From assembly GCF_000813845.1 (NCBI RefSeq), contig NZ_JWTB01000043.1, forward strand, positions 1 to 64,000: a stretch of 64,000 nt of DNA, read 5' to 3'. This document shows positions 33,186-41,174 of the stretch, piece after piece. The DNA is from Pseudarthrobacter phenanthrenivorans. Its GTDB lineage: Bacteria; Actinomycetota; Actinomycetes; Actinomycetales; Micrococcaceae. The first letter of the stretch is position 1, and each line of letters opens with the position of its first letter. The position numbers and the translations under genes are program-made. Under the pieces are notes generated by a model. The model ran no database searches. It saw only the letters and a list, made by a program, of their open reading frames with translations, and was not told the origin of the DNA.

Positions 33186-33488
33186 TCAGCCTTCGCACTC
33201 GGTGCAGTAGCTGTGTCCATCTTTCTGCCGGGCAATCTGGGACCGGTGGCGGACCAGGAAGCAGGAGTAGCAGGTGAACTCATCCTCAGCCTGCGGGATG
33301 ACCTGGACTACGAGCTCCTCGGCGACGAATTCGCCGCCAGGGACGCCGGCGCCGTCCAGCCCGTCAGCTTCGTCCAACTCCTGCACAACACTGCGGGCGT
33401 CGGGAGCATTTGCTGACTGGAGCTGCTCGAGAGAGTTGTCCTGCGATTCCTTGACGTCGGAACGCAGTTCATCGTAATCGGTTGCCAC
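33186..33488 (-). CDS. DUF4193 zinc-ribbon protein
   Basis: This 100-residue conserved actinobacterial protein opens with ATDYDELRSDVKESQDN after its GTG start. It is acidic in the middle and ends with a zinc ribbon (CYSC near residue 78 and CTEC at the C-terminus). The function is unknown. The GTG at 33488 matches the family start and has AGAGAAG upstream. It is divergent from the GT9 genes across a region with a pair of direct repeats. Confidence 0.88.
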   Translation of the reverse strand: MATDYDELRSDVKESQDNSLEQLQSANAPDARSVVQELDEADGLDGAGVPGGEFVAEELVVQVIPQAEDEFTCYSCFLVRHRSQIARQKDGHSYCTECEG

Positions 33489-33516
33489 TTTAGGTGCTTC
33501 TCTTTTCTTTGATTGG

Positions 33517-33593
33517 CTGTCGGGTATGAAACGTACAGCATCAGGCCGGTATTCCCCAACAGGAGGCGTAGATCTGTCGGGTATTGGGTACAG
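33517..33593. repeat. Pair of direct repeats between the DUF4193 and GT9 genes
   Basis: CTGTCGGGTAT...GTACAG occurs at 33517-33538 and again at 33574-33593, 57 bases apart. Each copy has weak CTGT/ACAG symmetry. They could be paired binding sites for a regulator of one or both divergent genes. Confidence 0.45.
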
Positions 33594-33683
33594 GTTCAAG
33601 GGAGCAGACGCACGTTGGCGGCGTCGGTGCGGCTGGAGGGGCAGCGGGCTGCTGTCTCCTGTGCATGACGGAAGGGGCAGGTT

Positions 33684-34823
33684 TTGGAGCAACTGACCGC
33701 GGAATTCGGTGGTGCGGCACAGGTTGGTATTGGTGTCGGTCCCGTGCTGGAGAAGTTCAACTCCGTTTCCAGGATTGCCGTGCTGCGCGGAGGCGGCCTG
33801 GGGGACCTGATCTTCGCTGTCCCGGCAATGGCTGCGTTGAAGGCCGCTTATCCGGCGGCCAGTATCACACTGCTGGGCACTCCCATTCATAAGGCGCTGC
33901 TGGGTGCCGTGAAGAGTCCGGTGGATGACGTCTTTGTCCTCCCGTTTGCGGAAGGAGTCCGGCCAGGGGAAGAGGATGAGGCCGGACTGGACCGCTTCTT
34001 CACTGACATGCGTGCCCGGAACTTCGATCTTGCGGTCCAGCTTCACGGCGGGGGACGGTACTCCAATCCCTTCCTGCTTCGGCTGGGCGCCCGTCATACG
34101 GTCGGTACCCGTACGGCAGACGCAGCAAGCCTTGAGCGCACCGTTCCCTACCTGTATTACCAGCACGAACCTTTGAGGGCGCTCGAGGTTGCCGGGTTCG
34201 CCGGAGCCTTCCCTGTCGACCTGGAGGCCCGGCTGGCCCCGGCAGACACGGCAGCGCCGGATGCTGCGGATGGGCACGGCACTCAGCCGCTGGTGGTCAT
34301 CCACCCGGGCGCCACCGACCCACGTCGCCGCTGGCCCGCGGAAAAGTTCGCCGAACTCGCGGCAGCCTGTGCGGCGGACGGCTCCCACGTGGCCATCATC
34401 GGCGACGCGAGCGAACAGGAGTTGGCGGAGGGGGTCGCGGCGCGGGCGGCGTCAGCGGACGTCCGGTCCGTGGCTGGTGCCCTGGACATGCGGGGCCTTG
34501 TGGGGCTGCTGGCGGGAGCTGACGTTGTGGTGGCGAACGACAGCGGCCCCCGGCATCTTGCGCAGGCGCTGGGCGTGCCCACTGTCGGCATATTTTGGGC
34601 GGGCAACGTGATCAACGCGGGAGCCCTGGGCAGGAGCCTGCACCGCGTACACGCTTCATGGGTCACGGTCTGTCCCACATGCGGCATCGACGTGACCCAA
34701 GTCGGCTGGACGGCGCCGCGCTGCGTCCATGACGATTCGGTCGTTGCAGGAATAGATGTGCAGGATGTCTACGAAGATGTGCGCAGCCTGGCGGCCACGG
34801 CGTTCGCAAGGCAGGATGCATGA
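33684..34823 (+). CDS. Glycosyltransferase family 9 (heptosyltransferase-like) protein
   Basis: This 379-residue protein has the GT9 N-terminal motif RIAVLRGGGLGDLIFAVPAM near residue 28. The nucleotide-sugar half contains VIHPGATDPRRRWPAEKFAE near 210 and VVANDSGPRHLAQALGVPTV near 285. GT9 enzymes transfer heptose or similar sugars in envelope glycan synthesis; in a Gram-positive the acceptor is unknown. The TTG at 33684 is supported by GGAAGGGG 8 bases upstream. Its stop overlaps the next GT9 gene by 4 bases. Confidence 0.87.
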   Translation: MEQLTAEFGGAAQVGIGVGPVLEKFNSVSRIAVLRGGGLGDLIFAVPAMAALKAAYPAASITLLGTPIHKALLGAVKSPVDDVFVLPFAEGVRPGEEDEAGLDRFFTDMRARNFDLAVQLHGGGRYSNPFLLRLGARHTVGTRTADAASLERTVPYLYYQHEPLRALEVAGFAGAFPVDLEARLAPADTAAPDAADGHGTQPLVVIHPGATDPRRRWPAEKFAELAAACAADGSHVAIIGDASEQELAEGVAARAASADVRSVAGALDMRGLVGLLAGADVVVANDSGPRHLAQALGVPTVGIFWAGNVINAGALGRSLHRVHASWVTVCPTCGIDVTQVGWTAPRCVHDDSVVAGIDVQDVYEDVRSLAATAFARQDA

Positions 34824-35791
34824 GCCGCACCGGAACCATGGCGGCGTCCAGTGAGCCTGTTGCCGCTGATGGCAAGCCCGAGCTCCTGGTGCTGCGCGCG
34901 CTGAAGCTGGGGGACCTCCTCGTCGCCGTACCTGCCCTGAAAGGAATCCGGCGCGCTTTTCCGGAGCACCGGCTCCTGTACGCGGCGCAAGGGTGGCTGT
35001 CGGAGGCGCTGGGGCTGGTGGGCGGCTATGAGCTGCTGCCCACGCATGGCCTGGACGAACCGCTGGCGATGGATCCCGGTGTGGTGGACGTGGCCATCAA
35101 CCTGCACGGCAGCGGCCCGGAGAGCCAGGGACGGATTGAGGCTTTGAAGGCGCGCCGGACCGTGGGTCACCTGAGCATGCACCGGGACGGACCGCCGTGG
35201 CGCCCGGAACTGCACGAGCGCGAACGCTGGGTACGGCTGCTGGAATGGCACGGCATCGACGCGGATCCGCTGGACGTCCAGTTGAACAAGCCCCATGTGC
35301 CCAGCCCGGCCCCGGGCGCAACTGTCCTGCATGTGGGGGCGGCGTACGGCAGCAGGCTCTGGCCGGCGGAGCGTTTTGCAGCGGTGGCGTCCGCCCTCGC
35401 CGTAGCCGGACACCAAGTGGTGTTCACCGGCGGAAAGTCCGAACGGGAACGCGCCGTCGAAGTGTGCCGCCTGGCGGGAATTCCGGGTACAGCGATGCTG
35501 GCCGGCGTCCTGGGCCTTGGCGAGTTCGCTGCCACGGTCGCCGGTGCGCGCCTGGTGGTCTCCGCTGACACAGGTGCCGCACACCTGGCATCCGCCTACG
35601 GGACCCCCTCGGTGGTTCTTTTTGGTCCGGCGCCGCCGGAAATCTGGGGGCCGCCGCCGGGGCCGCATGTTGTCCTGACGCGCGAGGATCTTCGGCGCGG
35701 CGATACCTTCGCCGCCGACCCGGATCCCGCCCTGCTCGCCGTGCAGGTGCCGGATGTCATGGCTGCCGTCAGGGGCCTGGGAGTGCTGTAG
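34820..35791 (+). CDS. Second glycosyltransferase family 9 protein
   Basis: This 323-residue paralog of the gene just upstream has LLVLRALKLGDLLVAVPAL near residue 20, VLHVGAAYGSRLWPAERFAA near 170 and LVVSADTGAAHLASAYGTPS near 250. The overlap (ATGA) with the first GT9 gene indicates one operon, so the two may act in sequence on the same glycan. No other sugar-synthesis gene is close by. Confidence 0.88.
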   Translation: MSRTGTMAASSEPVAADGKPELLVLRALKLGDLLVAVPALKGIRRAFPEHRLLYAAQGWLSEALGLVGGYELLPTHGLDEPLAMDPGVVDVAINLHGSGPESQGRIEALKARRTVGHLSMHRDGPPWRPELHERERWVRLLEWHGIDADPLDVQLNKPHVPSPAPGATVLHVGAAYGSRLWPAERFAAVASALAVAGHQVVFTGGKSERERAVEVCRLAGIPGTAMLAGVLGLGEFAATVAGARLVVSADTGAAHLASAYGTPSVVLFGPAPPEIWGPPPGPHVVLTREDLRRGDTFAADPDPALLAVQVPDVMAAVRGLGVL

Positions 35792-35852
35792 GGGCTGCGG
35801 GTTTGGCCTCATTTATGTGGGTCTGCGGGGGTCTGGTGGAGGTGTCGGGGCC

Positions 35853-35858
35853 TAAAAT
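35853..35858 (+). promoter_or_regulatory. Leaderless -10 box for the 76-residue gene
   Basis: TAAAAT stands 6 bases before the ATG at 35865. Confidence 0.45.
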
Positions 35859-35864
35859 TGGTGC

Positions 35865-36095
35865 ATGGGCACTGAGCTGGAAATCGCTTTGGTGTTGGGG
35901 ACGGCGTTCCTGTGGATGGCCGTCACGTTAACGATCCTGTCCGCCATCGACCGCTCGGAACGGAAGGCGCGCCGGCAGGAACGGCATGAGCTCCGCAGGG
36001 AGAAGCGGCGGATTGAATACCGTCCGGTTGCCGCAGGCTCCCATCTGCAGGGACGGACCCGCCATCCACGGTCGCACAGGTTCCACCTGCACTGA
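35865..36095 (+). CDS. Small single-helix membrane protein
   Basis: This 76-residue protein has one hydrophobic segment (ALVLGTAFLWMAVTLTILSA, residues 8-27). A strongly basic tail with an Arg/Glu/Lys-rich helix follows (DRSERKARRQERHELRREKR). It is not a family I recognise. The well-placed TAAAAT box and the hairpin behind it support a real gene. Confidence 0.55.
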   Translation: MGTELEIALVLGTAFLWMAVTLTILSAIDRSERKARRQERHELRREKRRIEYRPVAAGSHLQGRTRHPRSHRFHLH

Positions 36096-36096
36096 C

Positions 36097-36174
36097 GACG
36101 ACGGGTCCCGCCGCGGGTGCCTCGGCGTGGGCCACGTGGCTGGGCGGGCACGGGAGGGCCCGCCCGCCGTCGTC
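36097..36174 (+). terminator. Nested hairpins after the 76-residue gene
   Basis: An outer 8-bp pair (GACGACGG / CCGTCGTC) encloses an inner 8-bp stem (GGGCGGGC / GCCCGCCC, 36142-36165). This starts at the stop codon of the small gene and could act as a terminator. Confidence 0.4.
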
Positions 36175-36256
36175 CAGTCGCTCCTGTCCCACCAACCCTG
36201 TGGCACCCGCTTCGTCAAGTCTTGACGGGCGGGACCGGAAGCCAGACACTTTCCCG

Positions 36257-36448
36257 ATGGGAGTGAACGAAGAGTTGCGGGCGCTTAGCGACGTCGTTGA
36301 CCGGCTTGCGGCAAAGTTTCCTGCCCTGCCGCGGGAGCACATCGAGGATGTGGTCCAGGAGGAGCACAGCCTCCTGGACGCGGGCAGGGTGCGGGCGTTT
36401 GTTCCCGTCCTGGTGGAGCACGCCGCGAGGGACCGCCTGTCCCGCTGA
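36257..36448 (+). CDS. Small three-helix-bundle dimerization domain protein
   Basis: This 63-residue protein consists of three predicted helices (ELRALSDVVDRLAAKFPALP, then IEDVVQEEHSLLD, then VRAFVPVLVEHAARDRL). The pattern matches small actinobacterial proteins annotated as three-helix bundle dimerization domain proteins. The function is unknown. The start at 36257 gives MGVNEELRAL. It converges on the quinone reductase gene. Confidence 0.7.
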   Translation: MGVNEELRALSDVVDRLAAKFPALPREHIEDVVQEEHSLLDAGRVRAFVPVLVEHAARDRLSR

Positions 36449-36460
36449 GGCGGGGGTTTG

Positions 36461-37486
36461 TCAGGGCGCCGGCGCGACGTCGATGAGCACTTTCCCCACC
36501 GTTCCCCGTTCCACTGCGTCGTGCGCGGCGGCCGTGTCTTCAAGGCTGAACCGTGTCAGCGGAAGTCCGTGTTCTTCGCCAACCTGCAGGGCGCCGGCGG
36601 CGAGCGCTTCGCCCACAGCGGCCACAGCATCGTGTTTCTGCCGGTCGGACACTGTATAGGTGAGGATGAACTGGAAGCGGACGTTCCCGGTCATGCTCTC
36701 GCGGATCGGAACAGCCAGGGATTCCCCCGGGTTGGCCGCGTAGATCGAGATTGTTCCGCCGGGCTTGAGCACCTGCAGGTCGGTCTGGAGGTTGGCGGGG
36801 GCGTTCACGTCCACGATGATGTCAACGCCGTCCGGTGCGGCATTACGGATCGACCGGACGACGTCGTCGGCCCGGTAATTGATCACTGTCTGCGCGCCGG
36901 CCCGGCGGGCAAGGTCCGCTTTACGGTCTCCGCTGACGGTGGTGATGACGTTGGCTCCTGCCCAGCGGGCGAGCTGGATGGCGGCGTGGCCGACGGCTCC
37001 TGCGCCCCCGGCGACCAGGACGGCACGCCCGGCCAGCGACCCTGGGGAGAGCCGGGCAGGTCCATCCTCCAACGCGGTCAAGGCCCGGTGCGCGGTCAGC
37101 GCCGGAATTCCCAGCGATGCCCCCGTATCGAAGGACTCCGTAACCGGGAGCGGCACGGCTTTGTGCGCTGGCACCGTGACATATTCCTGGGCTGTTCCTT
37201 CGTTGCCGCCCCAGGCCACATCCCAAAGCCACACGCGGTCGCCCGCCCTGGGATTCTCCACTCCCGGCCCCACTGCATCAATGACACCGGCACCGTCCTG
37301 GTTGGGGACTTTGGGGGCGTCCAGCTTCTTGTTTCCGCCCCCGGCCCGCGACTTCCAGTCGGTGGGGTTGACTCCGGACACCACCATGCGGACGCGGACT
37401 TCGCCGGGGCCGGGACCCGTCAGCGCCTTCTCCTGGAGCGTAAGGACGGATGAAGGACCCGTTGCCTCGTACACCACTGCTTTCAT
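36461..37486 (-). CDS. NADPH:quinone reductase-type medium-chain dehydrogenase
   Basis: This 341-residue MDR-family oxidoreductase shows the MKAVVYEATGPSSVLTLQEK start and GEVRVRMVVSGVNPTDWKSR near residue 35. The nucleotide-binding motif VLVAGGAGAVGHAAIQLAR is near 150. Structural-zinc cysteines are absent, which places it in the quinone oxidoreductase/zeta-crystallin group. The substrate is unknown. The ATG at 37486 follows GGGAGAA; upstream in-frame codons are unlikely. Confidence 0.9.
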   Translation of the reverse strand: MKAVVYEATGPSSVLTLQEKALTGPGPGEVRVRMVVSGVNPTDWKSRAGGGNKKLDAPKVPNQDGAGVIDAVGPGVENPRAGDRVWLWDVAWGGNEGTAQEYVTVPAHKAVPLPVTESFDTGASLGIPALTAHRALTALEDGPARLSPGSLAGRAVLVAGGAGAVGHAAIQLARWAGANVITTVSGDRKADLARRAGAQTVINYRADDVVRSIRNAAPDGVDIIVDVNAPANLQTDLQVLKPGGTISIYAANPGESLAVPIRESMTGNVRFQFILTYTVSDRQKHDAVAAVGEALAAGALQVGEEHGLPLTRFSLEDTAAAHDAVERGTVGKVLIDVAPAP

Positions 37487-37600
37487 GATTTCTCCCCGGT
37501 CCCGATGTGAGCTGCCGTTACGCCTCCAACCTACCCAAACCCAGGCCCCGAGTATGCACCCCCGCCGGCGTGGGTACCGGCCTGGCCGCATCCGGCCGGG

Positions 37601-39205
37601 CTAGAAGCGGTCTGTCCGGCGGAGTTTGCGGGGACGGCCGTCCGGGTCAACGATGAACCGGCACAGGGGGTCGGCCCAGAGCCGCTGGATGACCGGAACG
37701 GCCTGGGGAACGTGATGGCGCACCTGGCCTGCCGGGCGCGTCCCACGGCCGCTCCGGTGCCACTCGTCCAGGGCGTCAGCAGTCCTGTTCCACAGTTCCA
37801 GCCCCGGCCAGGCGGACTGGAGCTCCGGGCCGTCCTGCTCAAGGCCAAGGTGTTCGGCCCACAGCTGCAGCCTCAGTTCCCTGGCCAGCGGCCGGGGCCG
37901 GGAATCGCCGCTGCCTGCCGTGGCCGGGTCTTCACCGGACGTGTCGACCACAGCGCAGGTGAGCTCGCTGTCGGTGGTCCAGGACCGGCGGTTGAAGTTG
38001 TCAGATCCGCAGGTGAACCAGGTGTCATCGATGATGCAGATCTTGGCGTGGACGTAGATGGGGGTTCCCTGGCTGTTTTCCAGGTCGAACACCCCTACCC
38101 TCCTCGGCGCGGCTTGGCGGAGCATGCCGATCGCCCTGTTTTGCGCCAGCCGCTTGGGCGGCCCGCTCAGGAAGCCATCGGAGTCCGGGTACCTGGGAAC
38201 CACGATGATCACGTTCAGGCCGGGGTTGTCCTTCAGCGCGGATGCGATTCCCGCTGCGACCTCCGTGGACCACAGGTACTGGTCCTCAATGTAGATCAGT
38301 GACCGGGCCTGGGCGAAGGCTTTGGCGTAGGCGCGCGCTATGGATCGTTCTCCTCCGGGCGCGAAAGGGAACGGCGGGTGCTTGTGGCCGTAGGTGCGCA
38401 GCAACTGGACGGCGTGGGGACCTGCCGGCGGCGGCGGGGGAGCGGTTTCGGGCAGCGGCTTGGGATGCCGGGGCATGCGGGCCAGGCGCTGCAGCAGCAT
38501 CCTGTAGGGCGTGTGCCGGTCCAGCGGATGGGGGTCGTTCCACCGTTCCGCAAAGACCGCCAGGACGTCGGCAACCACCGGGCCCCGCAGTTCGAGGGCT
38601 GCGTCGTGCCACGGGGGCCTCTTGCCATACCGGGCATCCATTTCGACCGCCTGCGGATCCCCGGCATGCCCCGCATCGTCCCGGCGGCTGTGGGACAGGT
38701 CGAGCCCACCAACAAAAGCCACATCCCGCGAGGGGTCGTCACGTCGGCGGATCACCAGCAGTTTCTGGTGATGACAGCCGAAAAGACGGACGCGCTGGTC
38801 CAGGAGTGCTTCGCCGCCGGAGTCGTTGATGTGCCGGCTGAGGTGCTCGTTGGAGCGGCCGCTGATGGGGGCGGACACGCGCTCGCCGTGGGACCGCCAG
38901 ACCAGGCCCCGTACTTCGACGCCGGACCGGGCCAACTGTCCCAGCAAGCCCCCGATGGTGGTGCCGCCGGGTTCCAGCTGCTCATCGGCATCACCCCGCC
39001 AGTCGGTGAACCACACCCGGTCTCCGGGCTGCAGGGCCGACAGCTCCTCGTACAGTCGTGAAAAGTAGGTTGTGCCGTGGACCAGGGGGCGCACCAGGTT
39101 GCCTTCAGACCACGAGGGGGATCCTGCACCGCCCCTTTGGACGTCGGATGCAGGGTTTCCCCGCTCAGTCCGGTCCAGGAACCACTTACCAGCGGTGCTG
39201 TCCAC
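37601..39205 (-). CDS. Phospholipase D-family protein
   Basis: This 534-residue protein has two HKD-type motifs. The first is GCHHQKLLVIRRRDD near residue 143 (HxK) and the second YVHAKICIIDDTWFTCGSDN near 365. This supports a PLD-fold phosphodiesterase, possibly a phospholipase or cardiolipin-related enzyme. No signal peptide is clear. The start is a GTG at 39205 with AGGAGCG upstream. It is divergent from yqeY. Confidence 0.88.
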   Translation of the reverse strand: MDSTAGKWFLDRTERGNPASDVQRGGAGSPSWSEGNLVRPLVHGTTYFSRLYEELSALQPGDRVWFTDWRGDADEQLEPGGTTIGGLLGQLARSGVEVRGLVWRSHGERVSAPISGRSNEHLSRHINDSGGEALLDQRVRLFGCHHQKLLVIRRRDDPSRDVAFVGGLDLSHSRRDDAGHAGDPQAVEMDARYGKRPPWHDAALELRGPVVADVLAVFAERWNDPHPLDRHTPYRMLLQRLARMPRHPKPLPETAPPPPPAGPHAVQLLRTYGHKHPPFPFAPGGERSIARAYAKAFAQARSLIYIEDQYLWSTEVAAGIASALKDNPGLNVIIVVPRYPDSDGFLSGPPKRLAQNRAIGMLRQAAPRRVGVFDLENSQGTPIYVHAKICIIDDTWFTCGSDNFNRRSWTTDSELTCAVVDTSGEDPATAGSGDSRPRPLARELRLQLWAEHLGLEQDGPELQSAWPGLELWNRTADALDEWHRSGRGTRPAGQVRHHVPQAVPVIQRLWADPLCRFIVDPDGRPRKLRRTDRF

Positions 39206-39329
39206 CTGGCGCTCCTTCCGGGCCCGTGGAATCAGGCCGCTGCGGATTCCAAACTAGCCTATGAAGACGGGGGCCGGCCCGTCCGGCAGCGATTCCACAA
39301 CTCCCGCAAACCTCAAGAGGAGCAGAACC

Positions 39330-39791
39330 ATGGCACTGAAGGAAAAACTCAAAGGCGATGTCGTCGCCCACATGAAGGCAGGCAACAAAGTGGCGCTGAC
39401 TACCGTGCGCAACGTCCTGGGCGAAATCGAAACCCGGGAGAAGTCCGGCAAAACACCGGTGGAACTCGATGACCTCCAAGTGACGGCGCTGCTCCAAAAA
39501 GAGGCCGCCAAGCGGCGTGACACCGCTGCCACCTACACAGCGGCGGGACACCAGGAGCGGGCCCAGGCCGAGATCGCGGAGGCAGAAATTATCGAGGCCT
39601 ACCTGCCCAAAGCCCTCAGCAGGGACGAAGCCGAAGCCATCGTGGACGAGGTCATTGCCGGCCTTCGAGCAGGGGGCAGCGATCTGTCAATGCGCTCCAT
39701 GGGAGTGGTCATGAAGTCGGTGACCCCCAAAATCGGCGGGCGCTTCGACGGCAAGGCTGTCAGCGACATGGTGAAGGAGCGGCTGGGGTAG
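39330..39791 (+). CDS. GatB/YqeY domain protein
   Basis: This 153-residue protein matches free-standing YqeY: MALKEKLKGDVVAHMKAGNK, then TTVRNVLGEIETREKSGK, then AEIIEAYLPKALSRDEAEAI near residue 95. It resembles the tail domain of the amidotransferase subunit GatB and may bind tRNA; its role is not settled. AAGAGGAG precedes the ATG at 39330. Confidence 0.92.
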   Translation: MALKEKLKGDVVAHMKAGNKVALTTVRNVLGEIETREKSGKTPVELDDLQVTALLQKEAAKRRDTAATYTAAGHQERAQAEIAEAEIIEAYLPKALSRDEAEAIVDEVIAGLRAGGSDLSMRSMGVVMKSVTPKIGGRFDGKAVSDMVKERLG

Positions 39792-39955
39792 GCGGGCAGG
39801 GCCCCGGGCCGGACCTGGACCGCTTTGCCTCCGACGGCCACGGGCATGGACAACCGCCACGGCCAGGCGCTTTGCTTGATTGCGGGGCATTCTTCATGGT
39901 GAAACGGGCTTCGGTGTGGGACAGTGGCCCGATCAGCAGGTAAAGCGAGGAAAAG

Positions 39956-40363
39956 GTGAAGCAGTTACCCATCCCCGGCGCCGCCGCCGGGTCGTTGACG
40001 ATCGACGAATTGCTGCTTGAAAGCCGCCGGGGGCTCGACCGCGTCCACCCTTCGGCTCTTGAACAGGAAATGGCGGCGGGCGCCCTTGTTATTGACACCA
40101 GGCCGGTCGATCAGCGGGACCGCGACGGCGAGCTGCCCGGTGCCGTCGTTATTGACCGAAACGTTCTCGAATGGCGGCTCGATCCCTCCAGCCCCCATCG
40201 GCTGCCGATGGCAGGCGACTACACCCGGCGGATCGTCGTCGTCTGCAATGAGGGCTACAGCTCCAGCCTCGCTGCACACACCCTGCAGCGCCTCGGACTG
40301 ACCGGCGCCACCGACCTCATCGGCGGATTCCAGGCCTGGGCGGCCCTGCACCGCGGTCCCTGA
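39956..40363 (+). CDS. Rhodanese-like sulfurtransferase
   Basis: This 135-residue single rhodanese domain has the conserved ALVIDTRPVDQRDRDGELPG near residue 43 and the active-site loop VVVCNEGYSSSLAA near 95, with the catalytic Cys. It could carry sulfane sulfur for thiolation reactions; the partner is unknown. It starts with GTG after GCGAGGAAAA. Confidence 0.87.
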   Translation: MKQLPIPGAAAGSLTIDELLLESRRGLDRVHPSALEQEMAAGALVIDTRPVDQRDRDGELPGAVVIDRNVLEWRLDPSSPHRLPMAGDYTRRIVVVCNEGYSSSLAAHTLQRLGLTGATDLIGGFQAWAALHRGP

Positions 40364-40533
40364 AAGTACCGGGTCCGGCCGGAAGCCGCCGGCCGCGGGG
40401 ATCCGGGACCTTCGTCCCTGTTGGCCGCGCACCGGTTCCCGTTGAATTGTTGATCGGAGCGGGCAGCAATCCGCATCCGGCCAGGTCCATACCCGCCGCC
40501 GCGCAGGCCCGAACACGGAGGCACCGTCCGCCC

Positions 40534-40749
40534 ATGAACCTCAAAGACCGCTGGAACGCCCTTGACCGCACCACACAGAAGTGGCTGCTCGATAACCCTG
40601 GTTGCCAAATGCTCCCGCGGACCCTCACCACCGTCATCTCCAGGGAATGCGGGGAGGACCTGGCTACCGGGCTGCACGGGCAGGCGCTCATCTCCCGTGA
40701 GGATCAGGATTTCATCCGCTCCATGGCGGCGGGCACCGCACAGGCGTGA
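40534..40749 (+). CDS. Small hypothetical protein
   Basis: This 71-residue protein (MNLKDRWNALDRTTQKWLLD at the start) is soluble and mixed in charge, with no family I recognise. Codon bias matches neighbouring genes. The start at 40534 is chosen over an earlier in-frame ATG at 40447 because the intervening segment is Arg/Pro-rich and non-conserved in appearance. Confidence 0.55.
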   Translation: MNLKDRWNALDRTTQKWLLDNPGCQMLPRTLTTVISRECGEDLATGLHGQALISREDQDFIRSMAAGTAQA

Positions 40750-40875
40750 CAGGCGCTTCCCGGGGCTGCCAGCGGGGCTGATCCATCGTCGAACCAGCGG
40801 ACGGTGCCGTGCCCCGTTCCGGATGCCCCACGGTCGTGTTCCTTTGCCGGACACGGGCGCGGTCTTTTCGGAGAC

Positions 40876-40914
40876 ACAAAAAAGCCCCGGAACATCAATG
40901 ATGTTCCGGGGCTT
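40876..40914 (-). terminator. Intrinsic terminator after tRNA-Leu
   Basis: A perfect stem of about 15 bp (AAGCCCCGGAACATC and its complement) is followed on the minus strand by six Ts. This is a classic rho-independent terminator. Confidence 0.9.
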
Positions 40915-40921
40915 CCCATTG

Positions 40922-41004
40922 TGCGCGGAGGGGGACTTGAACCCCCACCCCCTTTCGAGGACTAGCACCTCAAGCTAGCGCGTCTGCCATTCCGCCACCC
41001 GCGC
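40922..41004 (-). tRNA. tRNA-Leu (anticodon GAG)
   Basis: The minus strand folds as an 83-nt class II tRNA with a variable arm. The acceptor is GCGCGGG paired with TCCGCGC and discriminator A. The anticodon stem CTAGC/GCTAG encloses loop TTGAGGT, anticodon GAG, reading CUC/CUU. The T-loop GGTTCAAGTCC is present. CCA is not encoded. The terminator follows 8 bases later. Confidence 0.95.
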
Positions 41005-41114
41005 AGGTGGTATTTCGGGAAGCATCTCCGCCTTTCAGCGTTTCGCGCCTCTCCGAAGCAGCGAGAAAAACTCTAACACGAACTTTCCGGGAACAACGAA
41101 TCGGGCCAAGTAGG

Positions 41115-41120
41115 TAGGCT
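41115..41120 (+). promoter_or_regulatory. Candidate -10 box for the M20 hydrolase gene
   Basis: TAGGCT lies 54 bases before the ATG at 41175, giving a normal leader with AAGGAG as the ribosome site. Confidence 0.35.
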
Positions 41121-41174
41121 GAGGGCAGCGATTCAGCTCGTGCCAACCAGTCATTCCCTACCAAGGAGCCACCA

